NCBI RefSeq assembly: GCF_002305875.1
Contig: NZ_CP022098.1
Location: 8,556,001-8,620,000, forward strand
Direction: 5' to 3'
Length of the DNA: 64,000 bases
From: Cystobacter fuscus
Lineage (GTDB): Bacteria > Myxococcota > Myxococcia > Myxococcales > Myxococcaceae
The notes under the pieces were generated by a model. That model was not told the origin of the DNA, did no database searches, and was given only the letters and a program-made list of their open reading frames with translations. Positions 1 to 8,055 of this stretch are shown in pieces. Position numbers and translations under genes: made by a program. Numbering within the stretch: position 1 is the first letter of the stretch; the number at the start of each line of letters is the position of its first letter.

Positions 1-141
1 GTGGGGCTCAAGCCCCAGGTCTTCGTGCGGCCCTCCCTCGCGAGCGTCCAGAAGGGCCAGGACGAGGTACTGGAACGGGCGCTCAAATACCTCGTGAGCA
101 AGGGCGTGGGCACCAAGGTGACGGGAGGGACGCCGCGGTAG
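1..141 (+). CDS. C-terminal end of an S41-like processing peptidase (partial)
   Basis: The frame is open from the window edge and ends with TAG at 139-141, giving 46 residues. The segment reading GLKPQVFVRPSL followed by KGQDEVLERALKYL has the pattern of the C-terminal tail of S41 (tail-specific/CtpA) peptidases, where a 'GV.PDV' strand is followed by 'G.D..LERAL..L'. The catalytic Ser/Lys region lies outside the window, so the assignment rests on the tail alone. The gene ends directly against a tmRNA-like fragment. Confidence 0.45.
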   Translation: MGLKPQVFVRPSLASVQKGQDEVLERALKYLVSKGVGTKVTGGTPR

Positions 142-156
142 GCGAGCCTCCCAACC

Positions 157-202
157 GTCCAGAGGCCTCCAGCGGCGGGTTCGATTCCCGCCGCGTCCAC
201 TG
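157..202 (+). other. tmRNA/tRNA 3'-end fragment, possible attachment site
   Basis: Positions 175-191 form a T arm: stem GCGGG, loop TTCGATT, stem CCCGC. It is followed by an acceptor-like strand CGCGTCC and A at 199. No 5' half of a tRNA is present upstream. The string closely resembles the 3' end of bacterial tmRNA (ssrA), which usually reads CGGGTTCGATTCCCGCCG then CCTCCACCA. The 3' part of ssrA is a common target for integrases, so a lone 3' copy next to decayed genes and an IS remnant fits the far end of an integrated island. No integrase gene is visible in the window. Confidence 0.5.
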
Positions 203-387
203 TTTTACGCTGTGATCACGGGTGGTTGGAAGCTGCCTCCAACACAGGCCGAAGCGCGCCAGTGTCAGGAGGACAAGGCGCGGCCTCTGGCCGAGCGTCA
301 GGAGCCGGGCGGACTCATGGGGGTCGCATGGCTGGAGGGGGCCGGGGTCGTGGCGTCCAACAAAATTCGCTCGCAGGTCAGGGAGCG

Positions 388-557
388 GCCAGCCAACGCG
401 CTCGGGCTGGAGGTGGCCTGGAGCTACAGCTACACGCCCACGGGCGAGAGCCGCCCGGCAAGCGTAGCTGTACGTCAAGCTGTGGGAAGCACAGGGGCCC
501 CGTACCGTTACCCTCGGGAACGTCACCTTCCCGGTGAGCCAGCAGGCGGCGCCCTGA
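388..557 (+). pseudogene. Decayed gene fragment, frameshifted
   Basis: One frame gives a protein-like stretch with EVAWSYSYTPTGESRPASVAV. The next frame continues with YVKLWEAQGPRTVTL and NVTFPVSQQAAP and ends with TGA at 555-557. The two pieces join sensibly with a one-base shift near 470. No function is recognised. No intact start is seen, so this is probably the 3' end of a broken gene within the same accessory scar as the neighbouring tmRNA-like fragment. Confidence 0.3.
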
Positions 558-575
558 AGCCGTGCCAACCTCAAC

Positions 576-1331
576 TCAAGGGGCCGAGCGCCCGCCGATC
601 TCCGGGAAGCGCTCGTAGGCCCGTTTAAGCGCGTCTAGGTGCGCAGGGTTGTCCAGGTCGAGCGGCGCATCGGTGAGCTGCACGACCCGCCCGCCCGTCG
701 CGGTACGCCGTGCACGAGACAGCAGCTCCGCGTCTCGGGCCGGGTCCGGGAACCCGATGGCGCGTGCGGCAGCGGCAGACCAGTAATTGAGCCATCCCAG
801 CCGATGCGGAATCTCAGGCGAAGGGATGTCCCACGCGAGCTTGAGTGCCGGCAATCCCCGGGGGGGAGGCTGCGGGTTGGCCGCCCAGTTCTTCGTCTGC
901 CGTGCGATGTCCAGCCCCGCCCTGGAAGGCGTGGCATGCCCCCAGTACGCGCGCGCGGCTTCTGCCACGGCCTCCAGCACGTCTGCGGCTGCCGCGATGC
1001 CCTCTGGCGTTAGAGGCAACCTCGCATGGACTTCAAGTTGGGCCTGACCGCCTGACGAGCTGACCGCCGAGGTTTCCAATCCCGTCACCGTCACGAGGGC
1101 GCTCTCATTGTCGTTGCTGATGAGCGGAAATCCCCCGTCCGGCCTCTCTAGAGCGACCGCCGCGTCGCGCTGTGGCAAGGGGATGAAATGCCCCTGTTCA
1201 GAAATCCTCCACCCCAGGCGCAGGCCAGGGAACGCACGCTCCATCCCATGAACCACGGCCACAGGGCGGCTGTCGTCACCCACGAGCGCGGGTGCGTAGA
1301 CGATGAGGGTAATCTTTTGCTTGGCCGTCAT
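576..1331 (-). CDS. DUF5953 family protein, likely partner (immunity) of a SitA-type toxin
   Basis: A 251-residue soluble protein beginning MTAKQKITLIVYAPAL, with a VAVVHGMERAFPGLRLGW segment near the N-terminus. I recognise this as the DUF5953 family of myxobacteria. It has no signal peptide or membrane segment. Its ATG lies one base after the stop of the upstream toxin fragment (TGA-G-ATG), so the two were one operon. By position and family habit it is probably the cytoplasmic immunity partner of the DUF6310-type toxin. The biochemical role is unknown. Because the toxin is now truncated, this gene may be an orphan immunity gene. Confidence 0.7.
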   Translation of the reverse strand: MTAKQKITLIVYAPALVGDDSRPVAVVHGMERAFPGLRLGWRISEQGHFIPLPQRDAAVALERPDGGFPLISNDNESALVTVTGLETSAVSSSGGQAQLEVHARLPLTPEGIAAAADVLEAVAEAARAYWGHATPSRAGLDIARQTKNWAANPQPPPRGLPALKLAWDIPSPEIPHRLGWLNYWSAAAARAIGFPDPARDAELLSRARRTATGGRVVQLTDAPLDLDNPAHLDALKRAYERFPEIGGRSAP

Positions 1332-1332
1332 C

Positions 1333-1565
1333 TCAGCACCAGTTCATGACGACGATGAGACCATCGAAGGTCGGGTCCGCTTCTTCCAGCGCTTCCTTGT
1401 GCGCTTTGCTTCGCACACCAACCCGGAAGTCAAAGCCGCAGGCCCTTGCAAGGTCGCGCTCAATCCGCAATTTCGCCAACTGATCTCTGATCACAAATTC
1501 TCGAAGGGCCTCCGGGTACGTGTCGAAGTTGTCGGTCTTGACTGGGCTTGCCCCGGTTACGTGGA
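1333..1565 (-). pseudogene. C-terminal toxin domain (DUF6310-like), truncated by an IS3 remnant
   Basis: About 77 residues of toxin survive, from VHVTGASPVKTDNFDTY through IRDQLAKLRIERDLARACG and FDFRVGVRSKAHK to IVVMNWC and the stop at 1333-1335. This matches what I know of the DUF6310 tip found on myxobacterial SitA-like lipoprotein toxins. The lipoprotein leader, delivery region and the rest of the toxin are missing: the frame runs straight into IS sequence near 1562. The fragment has no start of its own and is best read as a dead toxin. Confidence 0.6.
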
Positions 1566-1915
1566 CAGTAGGGCTAAGATGCCAACTTTTGCGGTAAGGC
1601 CGCAAGCTCAAAATCCACTGGACTGACGTAGCCCAGCGAAGAGTGCCGCCGCTGGCGGTTGTAGAAGACCTCGATGTATTCGAAGAGGGCCAGCCGAGCC
1701 TGCTCGTGCGTGGCGAAGGCGGTGGTGTAGACGAGTTCCTGCTTCAAGCTGCTGAAGAAACTCTCCACCACGGCGTTGTCCCAGCAGTTGCCCTTGCGCG
1801 ACATGCTGCATTGGATGCCCCGAGCAGCCAGTGCCTGCTGGTAGTCGGTGCTGGCGTACTGGCTGCCCCGGTCCGAGTGGTGCAACAACCCCTGCGGTGG
1901 CTGGCGTGCGCTTCA
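1562..1915 (-). mobile_element. IS3-family insertion sequence remnant
   Basis: The block carries the 3' half of an IS3-type orfB. A candidate IS end beginning TGGACAGTAGGGC lies at 1562, directly against the toxin gene. The 5' part of the element (orfA and the first half of orfB) is missing: in the transposase frame a TGA appears just upstream of the conserved block, and unrelated sequence follows. It is therefore an immobile relic, and no matching second terminal repeat was found. Confidence 0.65.
1574..1915 (-). pseudogene. IS3-family transposase OrfB, C-terminal half (rve integrase core)
   Basis: The frame starts around RQPPQG and continues through [39 protein letters not shown] and [14 protein letters not shown]. 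These are the conserved second half of the DDE integrase core of IS3-family OrfB, including the final catalytic Glu of the VESFF motif. The first catalytic Asp region and the helix-turn-helix are missing, and an in-frame stop lies just upstream. An internal ATG at 1888 could start a 104-residue fragment, but it could not transpose. Confidence 0.7.
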
Positions 1916-2311
1916 TCCGCTCCTTGAGGCTCATGCCCTCCGGCGGGCGCCCTCGCTCCCTGGGCCGCCCTCCCCTGAGGTGCGCGGCAGGGGCCCTGGG
2001 TTTCTTGGGTGTCTTGAGCTTCAACACCACGCGGCTTTCCGTCCTGCGCAGCAGCCCGGCCTGGGGGGCGCCGGCCCAACCCCGGCCGGTGAGCACCGCG
2101 CCAGCGCGGCGGGTGGACCGAGCCCCCGCCATGCGCTCCACGACACACGGCGTCATGCTTTTCTGGCAATCCAGGAAGCACAAGGGGTTCAAAATTTTCA
2201 ATAATTCCTGTAATCGTGCCAGACCGAGGACTGGCGCACGGGGCCACACCTCCAGGGGAAGGCCCGCGGCTGAACGCGACACGCCGTGCCCAACCAAACC
2301 CAAGAGGACGC
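1916..2311 (-). other. Stretch without a supported gene between the IS remnant and a hydrolase
   Basis: Several open frames overlap here on both strands, but none has family-like sequence or a convincing start. The segment around 2150-2225 is AT-richer than its surroundings (TTCAAAATTTTCAATAATTC) and could hold the promoter for the downstream plus-strand lipoprotein gene. The remainder is probably scrambled mobile-element or intergenic sequence. Confidence 0.3.
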
Positions 2312-2389
2312 ATGCGTTTCTCGAGAAGTGGGCTGACGCGTTGGCTGGTGCGGGTGGGAAGTGGGTTGCTGCTCGCGGGCTGCGGCTAG
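2312..2389 (+). other. Detached lipoprotein signal peptide ending in an amber codon
   Basis: ATG at 2312 opens a 25-codon frame: MRFSRSGLTRWLVRV followed by GSGLLLAGCG. This is a textbook lipoprotein leader with lipobox LAGC. TAG at 2387-2389 stops it immediately after the lipobox. The same frame then runs open into the hydrolase at 2432, because 120 bases separate the two ATGs. A purine-rich AAGAGGA lies before the ATG. The simplest reading is a nonsense mutation (or read error) that cut a lipoprotein hydrolase off from its export signal. Confidence 0.7.
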
Positions 2390-2431
2390 GCGGACGAGGC
2401 CGAGCCGCCCTCCGCAACGGACAGCACTGGC

Positions 2432-3880
2432 ATGCCCCTGGTGAAGAAGCTCGCGCCAGCGGGCTTCGAGCCAACGCCGTGCTGGTTCTCGTTGGCACCT
2501 GACCAGGTGGAAGGCGAGACGGTGCGGTGCGGCTACGTCGCCGTCCCGGAGCACCACGCCCAACCGGAGGGCAAGTGGATCCGCCTCGCGGTGGCCCTCT
2601 TCGGAAACCCCGAGGAGGTGAAGGCGAAGGATCCGGTGGTGCTCCTGGAGGGAAACCCGGGAGTTCGCGCCGCCTACCTCGCGAGCACCCTGACACGGGA
2701 GCGGGTGGAGGCCCTCACCCCGGACCGGCAGCTCATCGTGTTCGACCAGCGCGGCGTCGGAGCGTCCCAGCCGGCGTTGGAGTGCTGGGAGGTCGGTATG
2801 CCGTATCCGGACCCGCTGCGCCGGTGCAGTGCGCGCCTGCAGAGCCAGGGCATTGACATCACGGCCTACAACACCCAGGAGAGCGCCGGGGACGTGGAGG
2901 CGCTCCGGGTCGCGCTGGGGTTCCAGCACATCAACCTCCGAGGCTCCGCCTACGGCTCGCGGCTGGCGATGGAGGTGCTCCGCCGGGCGCCACAGCGCGT
3001 GCGAAGCGCCATCGTCGACTCGGTGCTGCCGCCGCGGGACAACCTCTACCTCCAGGCGGTGCCGGGCTTCGACCGCTCCCTACGCAAGGTGTTCGAGCTC
3101 TGCGCCGCGGACGCAGCCTGCAACGCCCGCCATCCCTCGTTGGAGCCCCTCTTCTCCTCGGTGGTGCAGTCCCTCAACGCGCGGCCCCTCCTGGTGGTCT
3201 TCCAGACCCCGGAGGGCCGGAGTGGCCGCATGCAGGTGAACGGAGCCATCTTCGTCCAATTCCTGCACAGCTTCCTCCAGGACCCGGCGCTTCTGGAGAC
3301 GCTCCCCGCCATGCTCCACGCACTGAAGGAGGAGCGGACCACGCTGCTCGGCAACGCCATCGGCGCCTCGCCGGTGCTGACGTCGTTCATGCGTCTCAGC
3401 TACGGCATGCACCTCTCCACTCTGTGCCGCGAAGAGGTGTCCGCCACCACCCCCGAGGCGGTGACGACGGGAGCGGCCGGGGCGCTGCCGGAACTCCAGG
3501 GCTTCTTCCTGCCCACGCAACTCGACATGTTCAACACCTGCGCCCAGTGGCCCGCGGGCACCGCGGAGGCTGCCTGGTACGAACCGGTGGTGTCCAAGGT
3601 GCCCACGCTGCTGCTCTCCGGAGAGTTCGACCCCGTCACCCCGCCGGAGCTGGCGAGCGCCGCGGTGCAGTCCCTCAAGCATGGCCACCACGTGGTCATC
3701 GCGGGCGGCTCTCACGCGGTGCTCTCCTCCCATCCCTGCGCGGCGGACATCTCCCGGGCGTTCCTGCTCAAGCCCGCGGTTCAGCCTGATATCTCCTGCG
3801 CGGCCGAGGGCCGCATCAGGTTCCTCGTCGAGCCCCCAGCCACCACCGCCTCCCAGGCGGATGGGAACGAGGCCCGGTAG
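2432..3880 (+). CDS. Alpha/beta hydrolase with TAP-like C-terminal domain, probably inactive
   Basis: From the ATG at 2432 the protein has 482 residues. The family features are clear: an oxyanion/strand region LLEGNPGV, FDQRGVGASQP, a helix-elbow region NLRGSAYGSRLAMEVLRRAP, and a C-terminal TAP-like part with LSGEFDPVTPPE (catalytic Asp) and GGSHAVLSSHPC (catalytic His). In tripeptidyl/proline iminopeptidase relatives the elbow reads G-x-S-Y-G. Here it reads G-S-A-Y-G, so the nucleophile serine position is alanine (codon 2948-2950). The export leader sits upstream behind a TAG stop, and no good ribosome site precedes 2432. Both facts point to a decaying lipoprotein hydrolase. Confidence 0.7.
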   Translation: MPLVKKLAPAGFEPTPCWFSLAPDQVEGETVRCGYVAVPEHHAQPEGKWIRLAVALFGNPEEVKAKDPVVLLEGNPGVRAAYLASTLTRERVEALTPDRQLIVFDQRGVGASQPALECWEVGMPYPDPLRRCSARLQSQGIDITAYNTQESAGDVEALRVALGFQHINLRGSAYGSRLAMEVLRRAPQRVRSAIVDSVLPPRDNLYLQAVPGFDRSLRKVFELCAADAACNARHPSLEPLFSSVVQSLNARPLLVVFQTPEGRSGRMQVNGAIFVQFLHSFLQDPALLETLPAMLHALKEERTTLLGNAIGASPVLTSFMRLSYGMHLSTLCREEVSATTPEAVTTGAAGALPELQGFFLPTQLDMFNTCAQWPAGTAEAAWYEPVVSKVPTLLLSGEFDPVTPPELASAAVQSLKHGHHVVIAGGSHAVLSSHPCAADISRAFLLKPAVQPDISCAAEGRIRFLVEPPATTASQADGNEAR

Positions 3881-4082
3881 ACGTCGGCGTCCCAACCGAA
3901 GAGGTTTTGTCCAGAAGGCGCAGCACCCGGTGACGCACCACTCGCGGCAGTCGCTCCACCTCACCTCGCGTAGGCGGAGGCAATGCCTCGAGCCACATAC
4001 CATCCGCCACGATGACGGGAGGTACACCTCGGTAGGCGGACCGCTAGACTGTCCTCCTCACCCTTTCCCTGGAGGACAGTCC

Positions 4083-4445
4083 ATGCCGACCCTCATCGCC
4101 GCCCCCACCCGCGTCACCGCCGTGGGCAACAAGCCCAAGCTCATCGACGAGTACATCGGACGGGTGAACACGCGGCAGGCCGGGCTCAGCGTCGCCCACA
4201 TGCGCAGCCCGGGCGGCTGGCTCGAGCCCGGACAGACCCCCGAGTTCCAGGAGATGACGGTGGTGCTGCGCGGCCTGCTGCGCGTGGAGCACCGCGGCGG
4301 CATGCTCGAGGTGCGCGCCGGACAGGCGGTGGTGACCGAGGCGGGCGAGTGGGTGCGCTACAGCACCCCCGAGGCCGAGGGCGCCGAGTACATCGCCATC
4401 TGCCTGCCGGCCTTCTCTCCCGACACCGTGCACCGCGACGCCTGA
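4083..4445 (+). CDS. Small cupin-domain protein
   Basis: A 120-residue protein starting at ATG 4083 behind GGAGGA at 4071-4076. The single cupin fold is visible: WLEPGQTPEFQEMTVVLRG (motif 1 region), VEHRGGMLEVRAGQAVVTEAG, and a second strand set EYIAICLPAFSP. Only part of the usual metal-binding His/Glu set is obvious, so metal binding is uncertain. There is no signal peptide, so it is cytoplasmic. It stands alone and converges with the transporter gene downstream. The substrate cannot be inferred. Confidence 0.75.
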   Translation: MPTLIAAPTRVTAVGNKPKLIDEYIGRVNTRQAGLSVAHMRSPGGWLEPGQTPEFQEMTVVLRGLLRVEHRGGMLEVRAGQAVVTEAGEWVRYSTPEAEGAEYIAICLPAFSPDTVHRDA

Positions 4446-4461
4446 GCGGGCCCGCCCGGGC

Positions 4462-5712
4462 TCAGGGGGACGGAGACACGGAGTGGGCGGCCTGCTCGCC
4501 CCGGCGCAGGGGCCAGAGCAGCGCCACGAAGGCCACCGAGAGGACCGTGCCCAACAGGAAGACCTGGGCGTAGCTCCACCCGAACCGGGTCGCGAGCAGG
4601 CCCGCGAGCGGCCCCCCGGGGGACTTGCCCAACACCTCCACGCTCGCGAGCAGCGTGTAGTGCGTGGCGCCGATGCGGCGATCCACCCGCGACATCATGA
4701 ACGCGAAGACCACGGTGGTGAGCACACCCCCGAAGAAGTGCTCCGCCACGGTGACGGCGATGACCCCTTGCGCCGAGGGGGGATGCAGCGCCAGCCACCA
4801 CTCGCCTCCGAGCGGGAAGACGCGCAGGCACGAGGCGAGCGCCAGCGCGCCCACCAACGGCATGCGCGCCGCCAGCCAGCCTCCCGCCGCCGAGCCGAGC
4901 AACGACGCCACCATGCCCCATGTCCCCACCCACTGGCCGATCTGCGCGGGCGTGAAGCCCATGTCCACGAGGAAGGGCTTGAAGAGCACGTCCACCAGGG
5001 TCTCGCCCAGCTTGTAGGTGGCGATGAAGAGCAACACCCAGCCCGTGCCCGGCAGGCGCCACGCGGCGGCGAGCCGCTCACGCACCTCGCGCCACGACAC
5101 GAGCTCCCCTCCACCCACCACCTCCGCGCGCCGGGGCTCACGCGTCAGGGCCACCAGCCCGAGCACGCCCAGGGACAAGGCGGACATCACCAGGAAGATG
5201 CCCCTCCAGCCGAGCGAGCCGCTCATCCACACGAGCAGCCCGCCCCCGGTGAGCATCCCCAGCTTGTAGCCCACCACCTGGGCCGAGTTGCCCCACCCCA
5301 GCTCATGGGGCTCCAGCAGGTCCACCGCGAACCCGTCCACCGCGATGTCCTGCGTGGCCGCGAACAGGTTCATCAGGAAGACGAGCCCCAACAGGGCCTT
5401 GAGCGCGTCGGGCACGGGCACGAAGGCCGCCAGGGCGCACGTCGCCGCGAGCCCCAGTTGCATGGGCAATATCCACGACTTGCGCCGGCCCACGCGCTCC
5501 GAGCCATAGCGATCCACCAGCGGTGCCCACAGGGCCTTGCCCATCCACGGCAGGGACAGCAGGCCCAGACTGCCGATGACCATCAACGACACGCCCTGCG
5601 TGCGCAGGTACACCGGCAGCGCGGTGGTCTGGAAACCGAAGGGCAGCCCCTGCACGAAGTACAGCGCGCTGAGCAGGGCCACCTTGCGAAACCGGGACGA
5701 AGTAGGCGTCAC
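4462..5712 (-). CDS. MFS transporter, AmpG-like permease
   Basis: A 416-residue integral membrane protein of about 12 hydrophobic segments. The N-terminus reads [16 protein letters not shown], the signature of the AmpG/muropeptide permease branch of the major facilitator superfamily. It is followed by [19 protein letters not shown] and by GRRKSW, the cytoplasmic loop 2-3 basic motif. AmpG carries anhydromuropeptides from periplasm to cytoplasm for cell-wall recycling. Myxobacterial homologues are not all proven to share that substrate. The small membrane-protein gene 22 bp upstream on the same strand is probably co-transcribed. Confidence 0.8.
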   Translation of the reverse strand: MTPTSSRFRKVALLSALYFVQGLPFGFQTTALPVYLRTQGVSLMVIGSLGLLSLPWMGKALWAPLVDRYGSERVGRRKSWILPMQLGLAATCALAAFVPVPDALKALLGLVFLMNLFAATQDIAVDGFAVDLLEPHELGWGNSAQVVGYKLGMLTGGGLLVWMSGSLGWRGIFLVMSALSLGVLGLVALTREPRRAEVVGGGELVSWREVRERLAAAWRLPGTGWVLLFIATYKLGETLVDVLFKPFLVDMGFTPAQIGQWVGTWGMVASLLGSAAGGWLAARMPLVGALALASCLRVFPLGGEWWLALHPPSAQGVIAVTVAEHFFGGVLTTVVFAFMMSRVDRRIGATHYTLLASVEVLGKSPGGPLAGLLATRFGWSYAQVFLLGTVLSVAFVALLWPLRRGEQAAHSVSPSP

Positions 5713-5734
5713 CCCCCGGACGCTAGCGGAGAAT

Positions 5735-6025
5735 TCAGCGCGCGCCGAACGTCTTCACCATCTTCGTGTACACGCCCATGATGAGCAGGGGCCCCACCCA
5801 CATGCCGGTGAAGCGGGCCGCCCGCTCGTGCCCCATCAGCTCCGCCCCCAGCGAGAAGGCCATCGAGCACAGGCTGGTGAAAAGAAAGACATCCGAGGGA
5901 ATCTTCGCCGCCTGTTGCTCCAGGAGCCGGGTGAGGGAATTCTCCGTGTGCTCGGCCCGCATGACCGCCGCCGCCCGGTACTCCATCATCGATCGCTGAC
6001 TCGCCGGATTCGTGTCCTGCCGCAT
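5735..6025 (-). CDS. Small membrane protein of unknown function
   Basis: A 96-residue protein starting at the ATG complementary to 6023-6025, behind a GGGGGAGGC ribosome site. The first half is charged and helical (QRSMMEYRAAAVMRAEHTEN, then LTRLLEQQAAKIPSDVFL). The second half has two hydrophobic segments around FLFTSLCSMAFSLGAEL and FTGMWVGPLLIMGVYTKMV. No family is assigned with confidence. It lies 22 bp upstream of the AmpG-like gene and was probably transcribed with it. Confidence 0.65.
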   Translation of the reverse strand: MRQDTNPASQRSMMEYRAAAVMRAEHTENSLTRLLEQQAAKIPSDVFLFTSLCSMAFSLGAELMGHERAARFTGMWVGPLLIMGVYTKMVKTFGAR

Positions 6026-6130
6026 CCCGCCTCCCCCATGTGATGGAGCCGGTGTGGCCCCGTGCGCCCCTGGCGCTGCGTACCATATTAAGTCCTCCAC
6101 CCCGGAGGGCGAGGGGCAGAGGGGAGGGGC

Positions 6131-6739
6131 ATGCAAGCGAGCGAGCAGGTACACGAGGGGTTGCTATTCGCTGCGGACGGAGCGGGTCCCCTGCTGCAGC
6201 GCGACTACTGGGGACTCATCGACCGCTGCGCGCGTTCGCCCACGGAGGTCATGGAGTGGGTGGCTTCGCACTTCGGAGAGTTCGCTCCCAAGGAGCTGTG
6301 TGTCTTCGAGCGGGCGGGAGACCCCACCGGGCCCCTGGAGCTGGGGCACGAAATGGAGGTGCGCATCCGGGGCGCGGGCCGGTGCCACGTGCGCGTCATC
6401 CACCGGGATCGCCAGAGCTTCACCCTGGGCACCCTGCCCGGCCACCCCGAGGCGGGACGCATCACGTTTGGCGCCTACCGGAATGAGCGGGGCGACGTCA
6501 TCTTCCACATTCGAAGCCGGGCACGCTCCGGCTCGCGAATCATCTACCTGGGGTTCTACACCGGCGGCGAGGCCATGCAGACGAACACCTGGACGGACTT
6601 CGTGAACAACGTCGCCCTCACCGTGGGTGAGGGAATCATCGGCTTCATCCACGCGGACACGACCGTGATGGAAAAGGAGCACGAGGAACAGGACGACGTC
6701 CAGGGCCCCACCTATCTCGCACGGGGAGACGAGACATGA
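6131..6739 (+). CDS. DUF1990 family protein
   Basis: A 202-residue soluble protein. The diagnostic region reads FTLGTLPGHPEAGRITFGAY followed by IFHIRSRARSGS, which matches the conserved core of DUF1990 ('Y.TLPGHPE.GEE.F', then a basic strand). The function of the family is unknown. Residues 1-90 are less conserved. The acidic tail EKEHEEQDD is probably disordered. Its TGA overlaps the ATG of the next gene (ATGA at 6736-6739), so the two are translationally coupled and probably act together. Confidence 0.7.
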   Translation: MQASEQVHEGLLFAADGAGPLLQRDYWGLIDRCARSPTEVMEWVASHFGEFAPKELCVFERAGDPTGPLELGHEMEVRIRGAGRCHVRVIHRDRQSFTLGTLPGHPEAGRITFGAYRNERGDVIFHIRSRARSGSRIIYLGFYTGGEAMQTNTWTDFVNNVALTVGEGIIGFIHADTTVMEKEHEEQDDVQGPTYLARGDET

Positions 6740-7968
6740 CGAACGTCGAGTGGCGCTTGATGTCGGGCTGGTCGGACAAGGAGGTGCTGGAGCGGCTCGC
6801 GCGCGCGTCCACCCTGCCCCTCAACTTCGAGGTGCAAGAGAAGGACATGACGCCCGACAACGGCTGGAGCCAGGTGGAATCCCAGGCCCTCATCGGCTGT
6901 GACCCTCCGGGCCCGCCCAAGGAAGGGGATGCGTTCCACAAGCTCAAGGAGGCCGTGGCGCGCATGGGCTTCTCCGACCCGCGCATCGTGCACGGGCACT
7001 TCAATGACGCCATGCCGCTGCTGGGCCGTCCGATGATGCTCGAGCTGCGGCCCCTGGTGGGCCTGCGCTACCTGTGCCCGGTGCGCGTGCGCGCCGTGCG
7101 CTCCGAGGTGGATGACAAGCGCACCGTCTACGGCTTCAGCATCGACACGCTGCAGGGGCACGTCGAGGCGGGGCGTGAGTGGTTCCTGCTGAGCAAGGAT
7201 CACCGCACGGGCGAGCTGCGCTTCCACATCCGCGCCGCGTGGCGCGAGGGACAGTTCCCCAACTGGTGGAGCCACGTGGGCTTCGAGTTGGTGGGCCGCC
7301 GCTACCAGCGCGCCTGGCACCACCTGGCCCACCAGCGCTTGCGGGAGCTGCTGCGCGGCGGCTACCTGGAGCAGCACCCGGACGCCCAGGCCCTGCAGGA
7401 GGCGAATCTCCGGGTGGGACGGCTTCCCGTGCAGTTCGCCTCGCAGCGGGGCCTGAGCCGCCGCCTGCTGGGCGTGGAGCACGAAGTGGAGCGGGACCAG
7501 CGGGGCAACGGGTGGAACACCCTGGGCCTCGGAGTGCTCGCCGGCATGCGCGGCTTCAGCGCCCCGGCCCTGCTCGGATTCCACTTCTCCCGCGAACCCC
7601 AAGCCGCGCCCTCGGGAAACCTGGGGCTGCTCGCCTCGCCCCTCGTGTCGCGCGCGCTCGCGGTGCTGACGGCGGGCGAGGTGGTCGCCGACAAGACGCC
7701 GTGGATTCCCGCGCGCATCTCGCCGCCCGCGCTGGTGGGCCGGGCCCTCTCGGGCGCGCTGGTCGGAGCCGCCCTGGCACCACGCCGCCCACTCACCCCG
7801 GTCCACGCGGTGCTGGGCGCGGCGGCGGCGGTGGCCTCGTCCTTCACCTTCTACGCACTGCGTCGGTTCATGACGCGCCGTCTGGGTGTGCCCAACGTGG
7901 TGGCGGGGCTCGCGGAAGACGCCGTGGCCGCCGCGCTCGGGGGCAAGCTGTTCGCCGCACTGCGGTAA
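6736..7968 (+). CDS. DUF1990-like protein fused to a DUF4126-like membrane domain
   Basis: A 410-residue protein in two parts. Residues 1 to about 240 form a second DUF1990-like domain (WRLMSGWSDKEVLERLA at the N-terminus, YGFSIDTLQGHVEAGREWF and LRFHIRAAWREGQFPNWW at its core). After a linker, residues about 255-410 are hydrophobic and resemble DUF4126 membrane proteins: LGVLAGMRGFSAPALLGFH, a GEVVADKTPWIPARISPP loop, and repeated Gly/Ala-rich helices. It overlaps the preceding DUF1990 gene by 4 bp. A soluble DUF1990 protein and a membrane-anchored paralogue could form one complex at the inner membrane. No activity is known. Confidence 0.65.
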   Translation: MTNVEWRLMSGWSDKEVLERLARASTLPLNFEVQEKDMTPDNGWSQVESQALIGCDPPGPPKEGDAFHKLKEAVARMGFSDPRIVHGHFNDAMPLLGRPMMLELRPLVGLRYLCPVRVRAVRSEVDDKRTVYGFSIDTLQGHVEAGREWFLLSKDHRTGELRFHIRAAWREGQFPNWWSHVGFELVGRRYQRAWHHLAHQRLRELLRGGYLEQHPDAQALQEANLRVGRLPVQFASQRGLSRRLLGVEHEVERDQRGNGWNTLGLGVLAGMRGFSAPALLGFHFSREPQAAPSGNLGLLASPLVSRALAVLTAGEVVADKTPWIPARISPPALVGRALSGALVGAALAPRRPLTPVHAVLGAAAAVASSFTFYALRRFMTRRLGVPNVVAGLAEDAVAAALGGKLFAALR

Positions 7969-8055
7969 AGCCTGACGCGGGAACCCGGGTGGTACGCTGG
8001 AGGCCCGCTCGCCTCCTCGACGAGCGGGCGTACCTCCCTACCCCCGGAGTCCCCA

